A program made the position numbers and the translations under genes. Source: SSC3 sp963769585 (GTDB taxonomy: Bacteria; Actinomycetota; Actinomycetes; Propionibacteriales; Nocardioidaceae). Taken from it: a stretch of 64,000 nt of DNA. Shown here piece after piece: positions 33,859 to 41,135 of this stretch. The stretch covers positions 186,001 to 250,000 of the forward strand of contig CAVYMJ010000006.1 in NCBI GenBank assembly GCA_963769585.1. The letters are read 5' to 3'. The notes below the pieces were generated by a model, which was not told the DNA's origin, did no database searches, and was given only the letters and a program-made list of their open reading frames with translations. The stretch's first letter is position 1, and every line of letters starts with the position of its first letter.

Positions 33859-33874
33859 ACTTGAAACGTCAAGT
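33859..33874. promoter_or_regulatory. MarR operator between divergent promoters
   Basis: ACTTGA-AACG-TCAAGT has perfect 6-bp arms. On the minus strand it covers the -35 TTGACG (33871-33866 region) of the dioxygenase promoter (16-bp spacer, TACTCT). On the plus strand TTGAAA inside it may be the marR -35. One dimer could repress both genes. Confidence 0.65.
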
Positions 33875-33893
33875 GTTGTGATAGGGTGGTCTC

Positions 33894-34364
33894 ATGACGA
33901 GGTGGCTGAACGAGGCCGAGCTGGGGGCGTGGATGAGCCTCGCCGGCGTCATGCTCAAGCTGAACCCTGCGCTGGACTCGCAGCTTCAGCGCGACTCCGA
34001 CCTCACCCACTTCGGGTACCTCTGCCTGGCGATGCTCTCGGAGAAGGACGACCGCACGATGCGGATGAGCAGCCTGGCAAGCCGTACCAACGCGTCTCTT
34101 TCGCGGCTGTCGCACGTGGTCACCAAGCTCGAGGCCCGGGGACTCGTCGAGCGGCTCCCGTGTGAGGACAGCAGGCGCGTGACCATGGTCCACCTGACCG
34201 ACAAGGGGTACGACGTCCTTGTCGAGGCAGCACCCGGCCATGTCGAGACGGTCAGGAGCCTGGTCTACGACGGGCTGGACGCCGAGGACGTGGAGGATCT
34301 TCGCCGGATCATGTCCCACATCCTGGCCAGGCTCGAAGGCTCAGGCCTCGACACCAACTGCTGA
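33894..34364 (+). CDS. MarR-family transcriptional regulator
   Basis: 156-aa winged-helix regulator. The recognition region reads MRMSSLASRTNASLSRLSHVVTKLEARGLVER, and the wing CEDSRRVTMVHLTDKGYD is typical of MarR. A Cys at the wing base (LPCEDSRR) could be redox-reactive. It probably senses a catechol or quinone handled by the divergent dioxygenase. Confidence 0.9.
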   Translation: MTRWLNEAELGAWMSLAGVMLKLNPALDSQLQRDSDLTHFGYLCLAMLSEKDDRTMRMSSLASRTNASLSRLSHVVTKLEARGLVERLPCEDSRRVTMVHLTDKGYDVLVEAAPGHVETVRSLVYDGLDAEDVEDLRRIMSHILARLEGSGLDTNC

Positions 34365-34371
34365 CCAGGCG

Positions 34372-35055
34372 TCACAGCCGCCAGTCGACGGGCTCTCCGC
34401 CCTGGTCGGCGAGGAGCCGGTTGACCCGGCTGAAGGGCCGTGATCCGAAGAACCCGCGCGAGGCCGACAGTGGCGACGGATGCACGGACTCGACCCAGGG
34501 GACCGGGCTCAGCAGCGGCTTGAGGGACTGCGCGTCCCGCCCCCAGAGGACCGCAGCCATCGGGCCGCCGCGTTGCGCCAGCGCAACGATCGCCTGCTCG
34601 GTGACCTCTTCCCAGCCTTTGCCGCGATGCGAACCCGGGATCCCCGGGCGGACGGTCAGAACCCTGTTCAGGAGCAGCACGCCCTGGCGGGTCCAGGCGG
34701 AGAGGTCGCCGTGGGCGGGAGGCTCCACGCCGACGTCGCTCTGCAGTTCCTTGTAGATGTTGACCAGGCTCCTCGGCAGGGGCCGTACGTCGGGCGCCAC
34801 CGAGAAGCAGAGGCCGACCGGATGCCCCGGGGTGGGGTAGGGGTCCTGCCCGACGACCAGCACCCGCACCTCGGCCAGCGGCCGGGTGAAGGCGCGCAGG
34901 ATCTGGTCCCCGGCCGGGAGGTAGGTCCGCCCGGCTGCGAGCTCGTGGCGCAGGTAGTCGCCGGCGGCGGCGATCCGAGCCTCCACCGGCTGGAGGGCCT
35001 GCGCCCAGTCGGGGGCCATCAGGCCCCGGTCGACGAGCGACGAGAGCGTGGACAT
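34372..35055 (-). CDS. ung: Uracil-DNA glycosylase
   Basis: 227-aa family-1 UDG that excises uracil from DNA. Motif A is GQDPYPTPGHPVGLCFS with the catalytic Asp (the usual H after GQDPY is P, as in many actinobacteria), and motif B is HPSPLSASRGFFGSRPFS. ATG 35055 gives the normal N-terminus; the frame upstream is open only through low-complexity sequence of the neighbouring gene. It lies 23 nt downstream of the hydrolase gene. Confidence 0.95.
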   Translation of the reverse strand: MSTLSSLVDRGLMAPDWAQALQPVEARIAAAGDYLRHELAAGRTYLPAGDQILRAFTRPLAEVRVLVVGQDPYPTPGHPVGLCFSVAPDVRPLPRSLVNIYKELQSDVGVEPPAHGDLSAWTRQGVLLLNRVLTVRPGIPGSHRGKGWEEVTEQAIVALAQRGGPMAAVLWGRDAQSLKPLLSPVPWVESVHPSPLSASRGFFGSRPFSRVNRLLADQGGEPVDWRL

Positions 35056-35078
35056 GAGCGCGGGTTTCTGCCGCTGTG

Positions 35079-36455
35079 CTAGCGGCCGAGTGAGCGTGAG
35101 GCGCCGGAGCCGTAGCGCCGGGAGGGGTTCGAGCCGATCTCCGGTCCGTCGGCCACCGGCCCTTGGGGCACCTCGGCCGAGACGATCTGCGAGGTGACCG
35201 ACGGCTTCGACTTCTTCGCCGCCGCCCGCTTGGCGGTCTTCTTGGCCGGGGTCTTCTTGGCCGGGGTCTTCTTGGCGGCTGTCTTCTTGGCTGTGGCCTT
35301 GGTGGCTGCGGCCTTCCTGGCTGGGGCGCCCTTTGCCGCGTTCGACGAGGCCTTCTTGGCAGATCCGGTGACCGTGGCGTCGCTGGAGTGCTTGTCGATC
35401 CACTCGTCCATGATCGGCCAGGTCGTGCGGCGGGCCGACCGGCCGGTCAGCATGCCCAGATGCCCTCCCGGGACGACCTCCCAGCGGACGTCCGGCGAGC
35501 CGGTCACGAGGTCGACCACCGGCTTCACGCAGGAGATCGGAGCGATCGAGTCGGCGCTGCCTCCGAAGGCGAGGACGGGAACGTTGATGTCCGCCAGACG
35601 CACCACGTAGTCGTCGTACCGCACCACTCCCGTGGCGAGCTGGTTGGTCCGGACCATCCGGTGGTAGAGCTGGCCGAAGGTGCGGCCCGGGTAGGCGATC
35701 ATGTTCGCGGTGAAGCGGTCGACGGCCTCGATCTGCGCGAGGAACTCGGCGTCGTCCAGGTTGGCCAGCTGGACGAAGGGCTTGGTGACGATCTTGTCGA
35801 ACGCGGAGAGCTGGAACGCTCTGCGAACCAAGGGCTTGGGCATGCCACCCATCAGCCGGTACGCCGCACTGATCACGGAGTACCGGCCGCCTCCCACCGC
35901 ACCGAGCAGAGGCTGCAACGGTGCGATCAGCGGGACCTGCTTCACGTCGATGGGGGAGCCGACCACGGTCAGCGAGGCGATCGGCAGCCGGTCACCCCAG
36001 GCAGCCGCGGTGAGCAGGCTGAAGATGCCGCCGAGGCTCCAGCCGATGAGGTGCACCGGACGTCCCCCCGCGTGCTCGCTGCTGGCCCGGATGGCCTCGG
36101 GCAGGACCTCGCGGACCCAGTGCTCCATGCCGAGGTTGCGGTCCTTGAACTGCACCTCGCCGTACTCGAGGAGATAGGTGCGGCGCCCGGCCTTGACGAA
36201 GTGCTCGACCAGGGAGCAGCCCCGGCGCAGGTCGAAACAGAGCGAGGGAGCGGCCAGGGGGGTCACCAGCAGGACCGGGTCGCCGGTCTCTTGGACCTTG
36301 CCGCTGGGACGGTAGTGGTAGACCTCCCGGAGGTTGCCCTCGTCGATGAGCGTGCGGGGCATCGTGCGTAGGTCCGCCAGGCCGCCGTACAGGAGCTTGT
36401 GAGCAACGTTTCCGGAGGCTGCCGCGACCTGGCCCGGCTTCGGGATCAGATCCAT
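35079..36455 (-). CDS. PHA-synthase-like alpha/beta hydrolase with a lysine-rich tail
   Basis: 458 aa. Residues ~1-345 match PHA/PHB-synthase-like alpha/beta hydrolases, with LVTPLAAPSLCFDLRRGCSLVEHFVKAG and the nucleophile elbow GWSLGGIFS; Ser stands where PHA synthases have Cys, so a hydrolase or acyltransferase is more likely than a polymerase. Asp (GSADSIAP) and His (GGHLGMLTG) complete the triad. From ~350 a histone-H1-like tail follows, with repeated KKTPAKKT/AAKKS units encoded by near-identical DNA repeats at 35225-35330. The tail may bind DNA or polyanions. Confidence 0.85.
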   Translation of the reverse strand: MDLIPKPGQVAAASGNVAHKLLYGGLADLRTMPRTLIDEGNLREVYHYRPSGKVQETGDPVLLVTPLAAPSLCFDLRRGCSLVEHFVKAGRRTYLLEYGEVQFKDRNLGMEHWVREVLPEAIRASSEHAGGRPVHLIGWSLGGIFSLLTAAAWGDRLPIASLTVVGSPIDVKQVPLIAPLQPLLGAVGGGRYSVISAAYRLMGGMPKPLVRRAFQLSAFDKIVTKPFVQLANLDDAEFLAQIEAVDRFTANMIAYPGRTFGQLYHRMVRTNQLATGVVRYDDYVVRLADINVPVLAFGGSADSIAPISCVKPVVDLVTGSPDVRWEVVPGGHLGMLTGRSARRTTWPIMDEWIDKHSSDATVTGSAKKASSNAAKGAPARKAAATKATAKKTAAKKTPAKKTPAKKTAKRAAAKKSKPSVTSQIVSAEVPQGPVADGPEIGSNPSRRYGSGASRSLGR

Positions 36456-36498
36456 GGGTGCGAGGCTACCCGCGAGTGTCGGTCGGCGGCAGTGAGTC

Positions 36499-37941
36499 TC
36501 AGGAGCGCTTGGCCGGGCGCAAGCGCTTGTGATGTTGGGGTTTCACCTGGCGCAGCGCCTCCAGGAAGCTGTTCGCCCAGTCGTTGACGGTGTGGTCGGC
36601 GACGGTCTTGCGCATGGTCTTCATGCGCCTGGCCAGCTCCTTGGGATCCGCGTGCATGGCTTCGAGCAGCGTGGCCTTCATGCCGTTGATGTCGTAGGGG
36701 TTGACCAAGTAGGCCTGGCGAAGCTCGTCGGCGGCTCCCGCGAACTCCGAGAGCACGAGGGCTCCGTCGTCTTCGAAGCGGCAGGCGACGTACTCCTTGG
36801 CGACCAGGTTCATCCCGTCCCTGAGCGGGGTGACGACGCAGATGTCAGCTGCCCGGAAGAGCGCCGCCATCTCCTCGCGCGGGTACGAGGAGTGCATGTA
36901 GTGGATCGCGGGCCGGCCGATGCGGCCCAGGTCCCCGTTGATGGAGCCCACCAGCCGGTCGATGTCATCGCGCAGGACGCGGTACTGCTCGACCCGCTCA
37001 CGTGACGGAGTCGCCACCTGCACGAAGACGGCGTCCTCCACGGAGAGGTGGCCGTCGCGGACAAGCTCCCCGTACGCGCGGAGCCGGCTGTAGATGCCCT
37101 TGGTGTAGTCGAGCCGGTCCACCCCGAGCAGGACCTTGTCGGGGTTGCCCAGCTGCTCGCGGATCTCCTTCGCCCGGGACTCGACCTTCTCGGAGCGGGC
37201 GAGGGACTCCAGGCCCTGCACGTCGATGGAGATAGGGAAGGCCTGGGCCTGCACGGTTCTGCCGTTGGGCAGGTACACCAGATCCCGATGCGTCTTGTGG
37301 CCCACGCGCTGCCTGACCAGGCGCACGAAGTTCTGGGACCCTCCGGGGCGCTGGAACCCGATGATGTCGGCTCCAAGTAGCCCTTCGAGGATCTCTCGCC
37401 GCCAGGGCAGCTGTTGGAAGAGCTCGAGCGGCGGGAAGGGGATGTGCAGGAAGAACCCGATCCGCAGGTCCGGCCGCAGGTCGCGCAGCATCGCGGGGAC
37501 CAGCTGGAGCTGGTAGTCCTGGATCCAGACCATCGCTCCCTCGCCGGAGATCTCCGCAGTCGCCTCCGCGAAGCGGCGGTTGACCCGCACGTAGGAGTCC
37601 CACCACTCACGATGGAAGGAGGGCTTGGCAACGACGTCGTGGTACAGCGGCCACAGGGTGGCGTTGGAGAAGCCCTCGTAGAACTCCTCGATCTCGTCGG
37701 CGTCGATCGGCACCGGGATCAAGGTCATGCCGTCGTCGACGAACGGCTCGTTGGTCGTGTCGGTGCCGCCGTCCCAGCCGATCCAGGCCCCGTGGTAGGT
37801 CTTCATCACCGGCTCGAGGGCACTGACCAGGCCGCCCGGGGAACGGCGCCAGCTCACCGACCCGTCCTCGGCGACGACTCGGTCCACCGGGAGTCGGTTT
37901 GCGACGATGACGAGATCGCTGGTCGGTCGTCGGGTCCTCAC
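36499..37941 (-). CDS. otsA: Trehalose-6-phosphate synthase
   Basis: 480-aa GT20 enzyme joining UDP-glucose (or another NDP-glucose) with glucose-6-phosphate. Motifs: VIVANRLPVDR, SPGGLVSAL, the WIQDYQLQLVPAMLR region and GVDRLDYTKGI, with LVAKEYVACR and LVLSEFAGAADEL for nucleotide-sugar binding. GTG start. The matching phosphatase gene lies 1.1 kb away on the other strand. Trehalose serves in stress protection and the envelope. Confidence 0.95.
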   Translation of the reverse strand: MRTRRPTSDLVIVANRLPVDRVVAEDGSVSWRRSPGGLVSALEPVMKTYHGAWIGWDGGTDTTNEPFVDDGMTLIPVPIDADEIEEFYEGFSNATLWPLYHDVVAKPSFHREWWDSYVRVNRRFAEATAEISGEGAMVWIQDYQLQLVPAMLRDLRPDLRIGFFLHIPFPPLELFQQLPWRREILEGLLGADIIGFQRPGGSQNFVRLVRQRVGHKTHRDLVYLPNGRTVQAQAFPISIDVQGLESLARSEKVESRAKEIREQLGNPDKVLLGVDRLDYTKGIYSRLRAYGELVRDGHLSVEDAVFVQVATPSRERVEQYRVLRDDIDRLVGSINGDLGRIGRPAIHYMHSSYPREEMAALFRAADICVVTPLRDGMNLVAKEYVACRFEDDGALVLSEFAGAADELRQAYLVNPYDINGMKATLLEAMHADPKELARRMKTMRKTVADHTVNDWANSFLEALRQVKPQHHKRLRPAKRS

Positions 37942-38189
37942 GTGCTCAACCTATCTGTCTCTCGCGAAAGCGGCGCCGATCTTGTTCTCCGATCTGGGAG
38001 ATGCCCGCGAGCCAGGAGCACAAACCTCGGCCCGGGTGATGATGCCGCCCGGCCGACCCGGAGAATGGGGCGCTGACGAAACCCGATCCGCGAAACGCAC
38101 CCGCAATCCGGCCAGGCAAATGACATCGTTGTACTTTCGTGCCTACGATGGGGACAAGCCTGGTCAGATCCCTCTAGGAGTCGAATCTC

Positions 38190-38489
38190 ATGGACGCCGC
38201 GAACGCCCTGAATCCCAGTTCAACGCTGGCCTCGGCCGTTGAGCTGTCGGAGCGCGACCGCGAGATCCTGCACTTCGAGCGTCAGTGGTGGAAGTACGCC
38301 GGAGCAAAGGAGCAAGCGGTCCGCGAGAACTTCGACATGTCCTCCACCCGCTACTACCAGGTCCTCAACGCTCTGATCGACCGTCCCGAGGCCCTGGCCT
38401 ATGACCCGCTGCTCGTCCGGCGGCTCCGCCGTCTGCGGGCGGCCCGCCAGCGCGCCCGTTCCGCGCGACGCCTGGGCTTCGAGGTCTGA
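38190..38489 (+). CDS. DUF3263-domain protein
   Basis: 99 aa. The LSERDREILHFERQWWKYAGAKEQAVRE segment and STRYYQVLNALIDRPEAL match the actinobacterial DUF3263 family, helical and possibly DNA-binding; function unknown. A ribosome site TAGGAG precedes the ATG. Six nt upstream of the LytR_C gene, matching a common actinobacterial pairing. Confidence 0.9.
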   Translation: MDAANALNPSSTLASAVELSERDREILHFERQWWKYAGAKEQAVRENFDMSSTRYYQVLNALIDRPEALAYDPLLVRRLRRLRAARQRARSARRLGFEV

Positions 38490-38494
38490 CTCTC

Positions 38495-38992
38495 ATGTTC
38501 GGCCTGCCTTCCCCCAGGTTCGACCTTGCCCGCGACCAGCGCGGCTTCGTGATGTCCTCACCACTGGCTCTGATGAGCGCCGGCGCCGTCCTCATCGCTG
38601 GCGTCGCCTACTTCGTGACCACCCCGACCAAGCACCCCGACGTCCAGCTCACGTCGGCTCCTCCGCAGGTCGAGCCCCAGGTCACCCTGGAGCGAGACCG
38701 AACCCTGCCGGTCATCCGCCGCAAGGAGACCTACGTCGTGGTCTTCAACAACTCGACGATCGCAGGGCTTGCCGGTCGCACGAGCACCAGGCTTGCGGAT
38801 GCAGGCTGGAACGTTGTCGGCTCGGACAACTGGTTCGGGACGATCCCCGCGAGCACGGTCTACTACCCGGCCAAGCTCCGTCGCCAGGCCAGGCTCCTGG
38901 CCAGAGACCTCGGCATCGAGCGGATCAAACCGGCGATCGACCCGATGCAGCTTGACCGGCTCACTGTCATCCTGACCGCTGACTTCGGCTGA
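38495..38992 (+). CDS. Membrane-anchored LytR C-terminal-domain protein
   Basis: 165 aa: one membrane helix near residues 22-45 (PLALMSAGAVLIAGVAYFV), then an extracytoplasmic LytR_C domain (VVVFNNSTIAGLAGRTSTRLADAGW and VYYPAKLRRQARLLARDLG). LytR_C domains occur in cell-wall ligases and related proteins; alone, its role is unknown. Cotranscribed with the DUF3263 gene. Confidence 0.9.
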   Translation: MFGLPSPRFDLARDQRGFVMSSPLALMSAGAVLIAGVAYFVTTPTKHPDVQLTSAPPQVEPQVTLERDRTLPVIRRKETYVVVFNNSTIAGLAGRTSTRLADAGWNVVGSDNWFGTIPASTVYYPAKLRRQARLLARDLGIERIKPAIDPMQLDRLTVILTADFG

Positions 38993-39024
38993 GGCTGGCC
39001 ATCCCGTAGTTGCCCCGTGGTTGC

Positions 39025-39885
39025 ATGGAGCACATGGAGTTCCAGTCAGCCCTCGCCGAGAGACGGTACGCCGACCTCGTCGAAGTAGCAGCAGAAGCCG
39101 TCATCGGGCTGGACTTCGACGGTGTCCTCTCGCCCATCGTGCCCGAGCCGGACCAGGCGGTGATCCATCCGGACGGCCCCGACGTCCTGGTGGCCCTCGC
39201 CGACCAGGTCAAGGCGGTCGCCGTGGTCACCGGCCGGCCCGCACGGCAGGCGGTCAGCTTGGGCGCGCTCGACGGCGTCGGCAGCCGGATCGCGGAGCGC
39301 GGGCACGACCTTCTGGTGCTGGGTCAGTACGGCAACGAACGCTGGTCTGCCAAGGACCGCACGGTGAGGTCACCGCGCCCTCCCAAAGGGCTGGCGACCT
39401 TCATGACCGGGCTCACCGACCTGCTCGTGGCCGAAGGGTTGCAGGACGCTCATCTGGAGGAGAAGGGGCTGGCCGTGGCCATCCACACCCGTCGCATGAC
39501 GGACCCGGTCGGAGCCCTCAAGGTCCTCGAGCCACTGCTCCGGGAACGCGCGGCCAGGCATGGGCTGGCCCTCGAGCCGGGCCGGATGGTCATCGAGGTC
39601 CGTGCCCCTGGAATGAACAAGGGTGAGGCAGTACGTCGCCTCCAGCACGAGCTGAGCGCGGCTGCCGTCATGTTCGTGGGGGACGACCTCGGCGACGTCG
39701 AGGCGTTCCGTGCGGTGATGGGTCTGCGCGAGCAGGGGCTGCATGGGCTGCTGGTCTGTTCGGGCTCGGACGAGCAGCCCGCTCTGGTCGAGTTGGCCGA
39801 CCTGGTCGTGGACGGACCCGACGGGGTCATGGCCCTGCTCAAGGAGTTCACAGCAGCAGCCGCCGGCCGAGCTCACCTCGGCTGA
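39025..39885 (+). CDS. otsB: Trehalose-6-phosphate phosphatase
   Basis: 286-aa HAD-superfamily phosphatase that makes trehalose from trehalose-6-phosphate. HAD motif I is GLDFDGVLSPI (nucleophile and acid/base Asp), motif II VVTGRPAR, motif III Lys in GMNKGEA and motif IV VGDDLGDVEAF. ATG 39034 is an alternative start three codons in. It lies 32 nt after the LytR_C gene and probably belongs to the same transcript. Confidence 0.93.
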   Translation: MEHMEFQSALAERRYADLVEVAAEAVIGLDFDGVLSPIVPEPDQAVIHPDGPDVLVALADQVKAVAVVTGRPARQAVSLGALDGVGSRIAERGHDLLVLGQYGNERWSAKDRTVRSPRPPKGLATFMTGLTDLLVAEGLQDAHLEEKGLAVAIHTRRMTDPVGALKVLEPLLRERAARHGLALEPGRMVIEVRAPGMNKGEAVRRLQHELSAAAVMFVGDDLGDVEAFRAVMGLREQGLHGLLVCSGSDEQPALVELADLVVDGPDGVMALLKEFTAAAAGRAHLG

Positions 39886-39894
39886 CGGGCAAGC

Positions 39895-40371
39895 TCAACG
39901 CGGCTGTCGTTCGCCCCTGGCTGCCCTGGCTGCCCTGGCTGCCCGGGCGCGTTCGCGACGACTGACCAGGGGGTAGCCGCCGTCCGCCAGGCCCGCCGTG
40001 CGCTCGAAGACGTTGTGTACGCCGAAGTCGCCCCCGCGGACCCAGGAGTACGCCGAGGCCAGCAGGTACAGCGGCAGCATCGGAAGGCCCAGGCATACGA
40101 CGTACTGCCAGGAGTGGCGCTCCTCGTGCCGCAACAGCCGCTGCCGGGGAATCAGGTCTGCCGGGTTGTCACGGCTGAGGATGACGTTGCCGATCGTGAA
40201 GGCCGGTGCGCTCGGCAGTCCGAGCCGGTACGACGTGGCAAAGACCAGGCCCCGGGGCCCTCGCGCCAGGTGGGCCCGACCCGCCAGCGCGACGACCAGG
40301 CCGAGCAGGGTCGACCCGTTCACGAGGTTGACGACCACACGCACGTGCCACCACCGCATGACAGTCATCAT
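39895..40371 (-). CDS. Small membrane protein with an HExxH zinc motif
   Basis: 158 aa. The sequence has a helix near the N-terminus (VNLVNGSTLLGLVVALAG), then RHEERHSWQYVVCLGLPMLPLYLLASAYSW, i.e. an HEERH zincin motif running into a second helix, and a basic C-terminus with ARAARAARAARGE repeats. This recalls DUF4157-type peptidase motifs, but no family is certain. Start taken at ATG 40371 (40368 equivalent); the frame upstream is antisense to the SRPBCC gene. Confidence 0.7.
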   Translation of the reverse strand: MMTVMRWWHVRVVVNLVNGSTLLGLVVALAGRAHLARGPRGLVFATSYRLGLPSAPAFTIGNVILSRDNPADLIPRQRLLRHEERHSWQYVVCLGLPMLPLYLLASAYSWVRGGDFGVHNVFERTAGLADGGYPLVSRRERARAARAARAARGERQPR

Positions 40372-40389
40372 GCCGGGTACTACAACGCC

Positions 40390-40851
40390 ATGAGCACCTT
40401 CACAGCCAGCGTAGACGTAGAGGTACCGGTCACGACCGCGTACAACCAATGGACCCAGTTCGAGTCCTTCCCCGAGTTCATGGAGGGAGTCGAGGAGGTC
40501 CGCCAGCTCGACGACACCCACCTGCACTGGGTGACGAAGATCGGCGGAGTCTCAAGGGAGTTCGACGCGACCATCACCGAGCAGCATCCGGACCAGCGGG
40601 TGGCCTGGAAGACCGAGAGCGGTCCGCACCAGGCCGGCGTGGTCACCTTCCACCGGCTCGACGACGGCCAGTCGCGGGTGACGGTCCAGATGGACTTCGA
40701 CCCCGAGGGCTTCGTGGAGACGGCCGGCGACAAGCTCGGGATCGTCGAGCACCGGCTCAAGGGCGACGTCGAGCGGTTCAAGAAGTTCATCGAGGAGCGC
40801 GGCTCCCAGCCCAGCGGCTGGCGCGGCGACGTTCCCCGGCCCGCCGAGTAA
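40390..40851 (+). CDS. SRPBCC (START-like) family protein
   Basis: 153-aa polyketide-cyclase/dehydrase-like SRPBCC protein: SVDVEVPVTTAYNQWTQFESFPEFMEGVEEV and the C-terminal long helix (RLKGDVERFKKFIEERG). Members bind hydrophobic ligands; function unknown. It is divergent from the HExxH membrane gene with 18 bp between starts and is followed by a strong terminator. Confidence 0.9.
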   Translation: MSTFTASVDVEVPVTTAYNQWTQFESFPEFMEGVEEVRQLDDTHLHWVTKIGGVSREFDATITEQHPDQRVAWKTESGPHQAGVVTFHRLDDGQSRVTVQMDFDPEGFVETAGDKLGIVEHRLKGDVERFKKFIEERGSQPSGWRGDVPRPAE

Positions 40852-40872
40852 CGCCGAACCCCGACACAACCC

Positions 40873-40918
40873 GCCGACCCCGGTCCGGAGCCCAGTTGCT
40901 CCGGCTGCCGGGGTCGGC
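40873..40918 (+). terminator. Bipartite hairpin terminator
   Basis: Outer stem GCCGACCCCGG/CCGGGGTCGGC (40873-40883 and 40908-40918) encloses inner stem CCGGAGC/GCTCCGG (40885-40891 and 40898-40904). It separates the SRPBCC gene from the riboswitch; no long U-tract. Confidence 0.75.
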
Positions 40919-40984
40919 CTAGTTCTGGTCCGGATCTCGGACCAGATGTGCACATCCTGAGACGCTTGCGTAAGGTGGTACCTG

Positions 40985-41122
40985 CTCATCGAGAGGGGCA
41001 GAGGGACACGGCCCGCTGAAGCCCCGGCAACCCGTGACAGCACACCTCCAGTTCCACGAGACCGCTGTCACCACGGTGCTAATTCCGTCCCGCGCCGAGA
41101 GACGGCCCCCGGGGAAGATGAG
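40985..41122 (+). ncRNA. SAM-I riboswitch (S-box leader)
   Basis: S-box hallmarks in order: P1 arm CTCATC (40985-40990), GAGAGGGGCAGAGGGAC, GCCCG, TGAAGCCCCGGCAACC, GGTGCTAATTCC and the closing P1 arm GATGAG (41117-41122). The RNA senses S-adenosylmethionine. Just downstream AAGGAGG (41123-41129), the thrC ribosome site, can pair with TCCTCCTT around the start codon, and the P1 arm abuts it, suggesting translational control. Confidence 0.93.
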
Positions 41123-41135
41123 AAGGAGGTCCTCC

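Noticed and set aside
35225..35330. Short tandem repeats that might be taken for a CRISPR or satellite
   Set aside because: They are in-frame codons of a Lys/Ala/Thr-rich protein tail with no spacers.
35079..36455. Calling the gene a true PHA polymerase (phaC)
   Set aside because: The catalytic Cys of the lipase-like box is Ser and no PHA genes are nearby.
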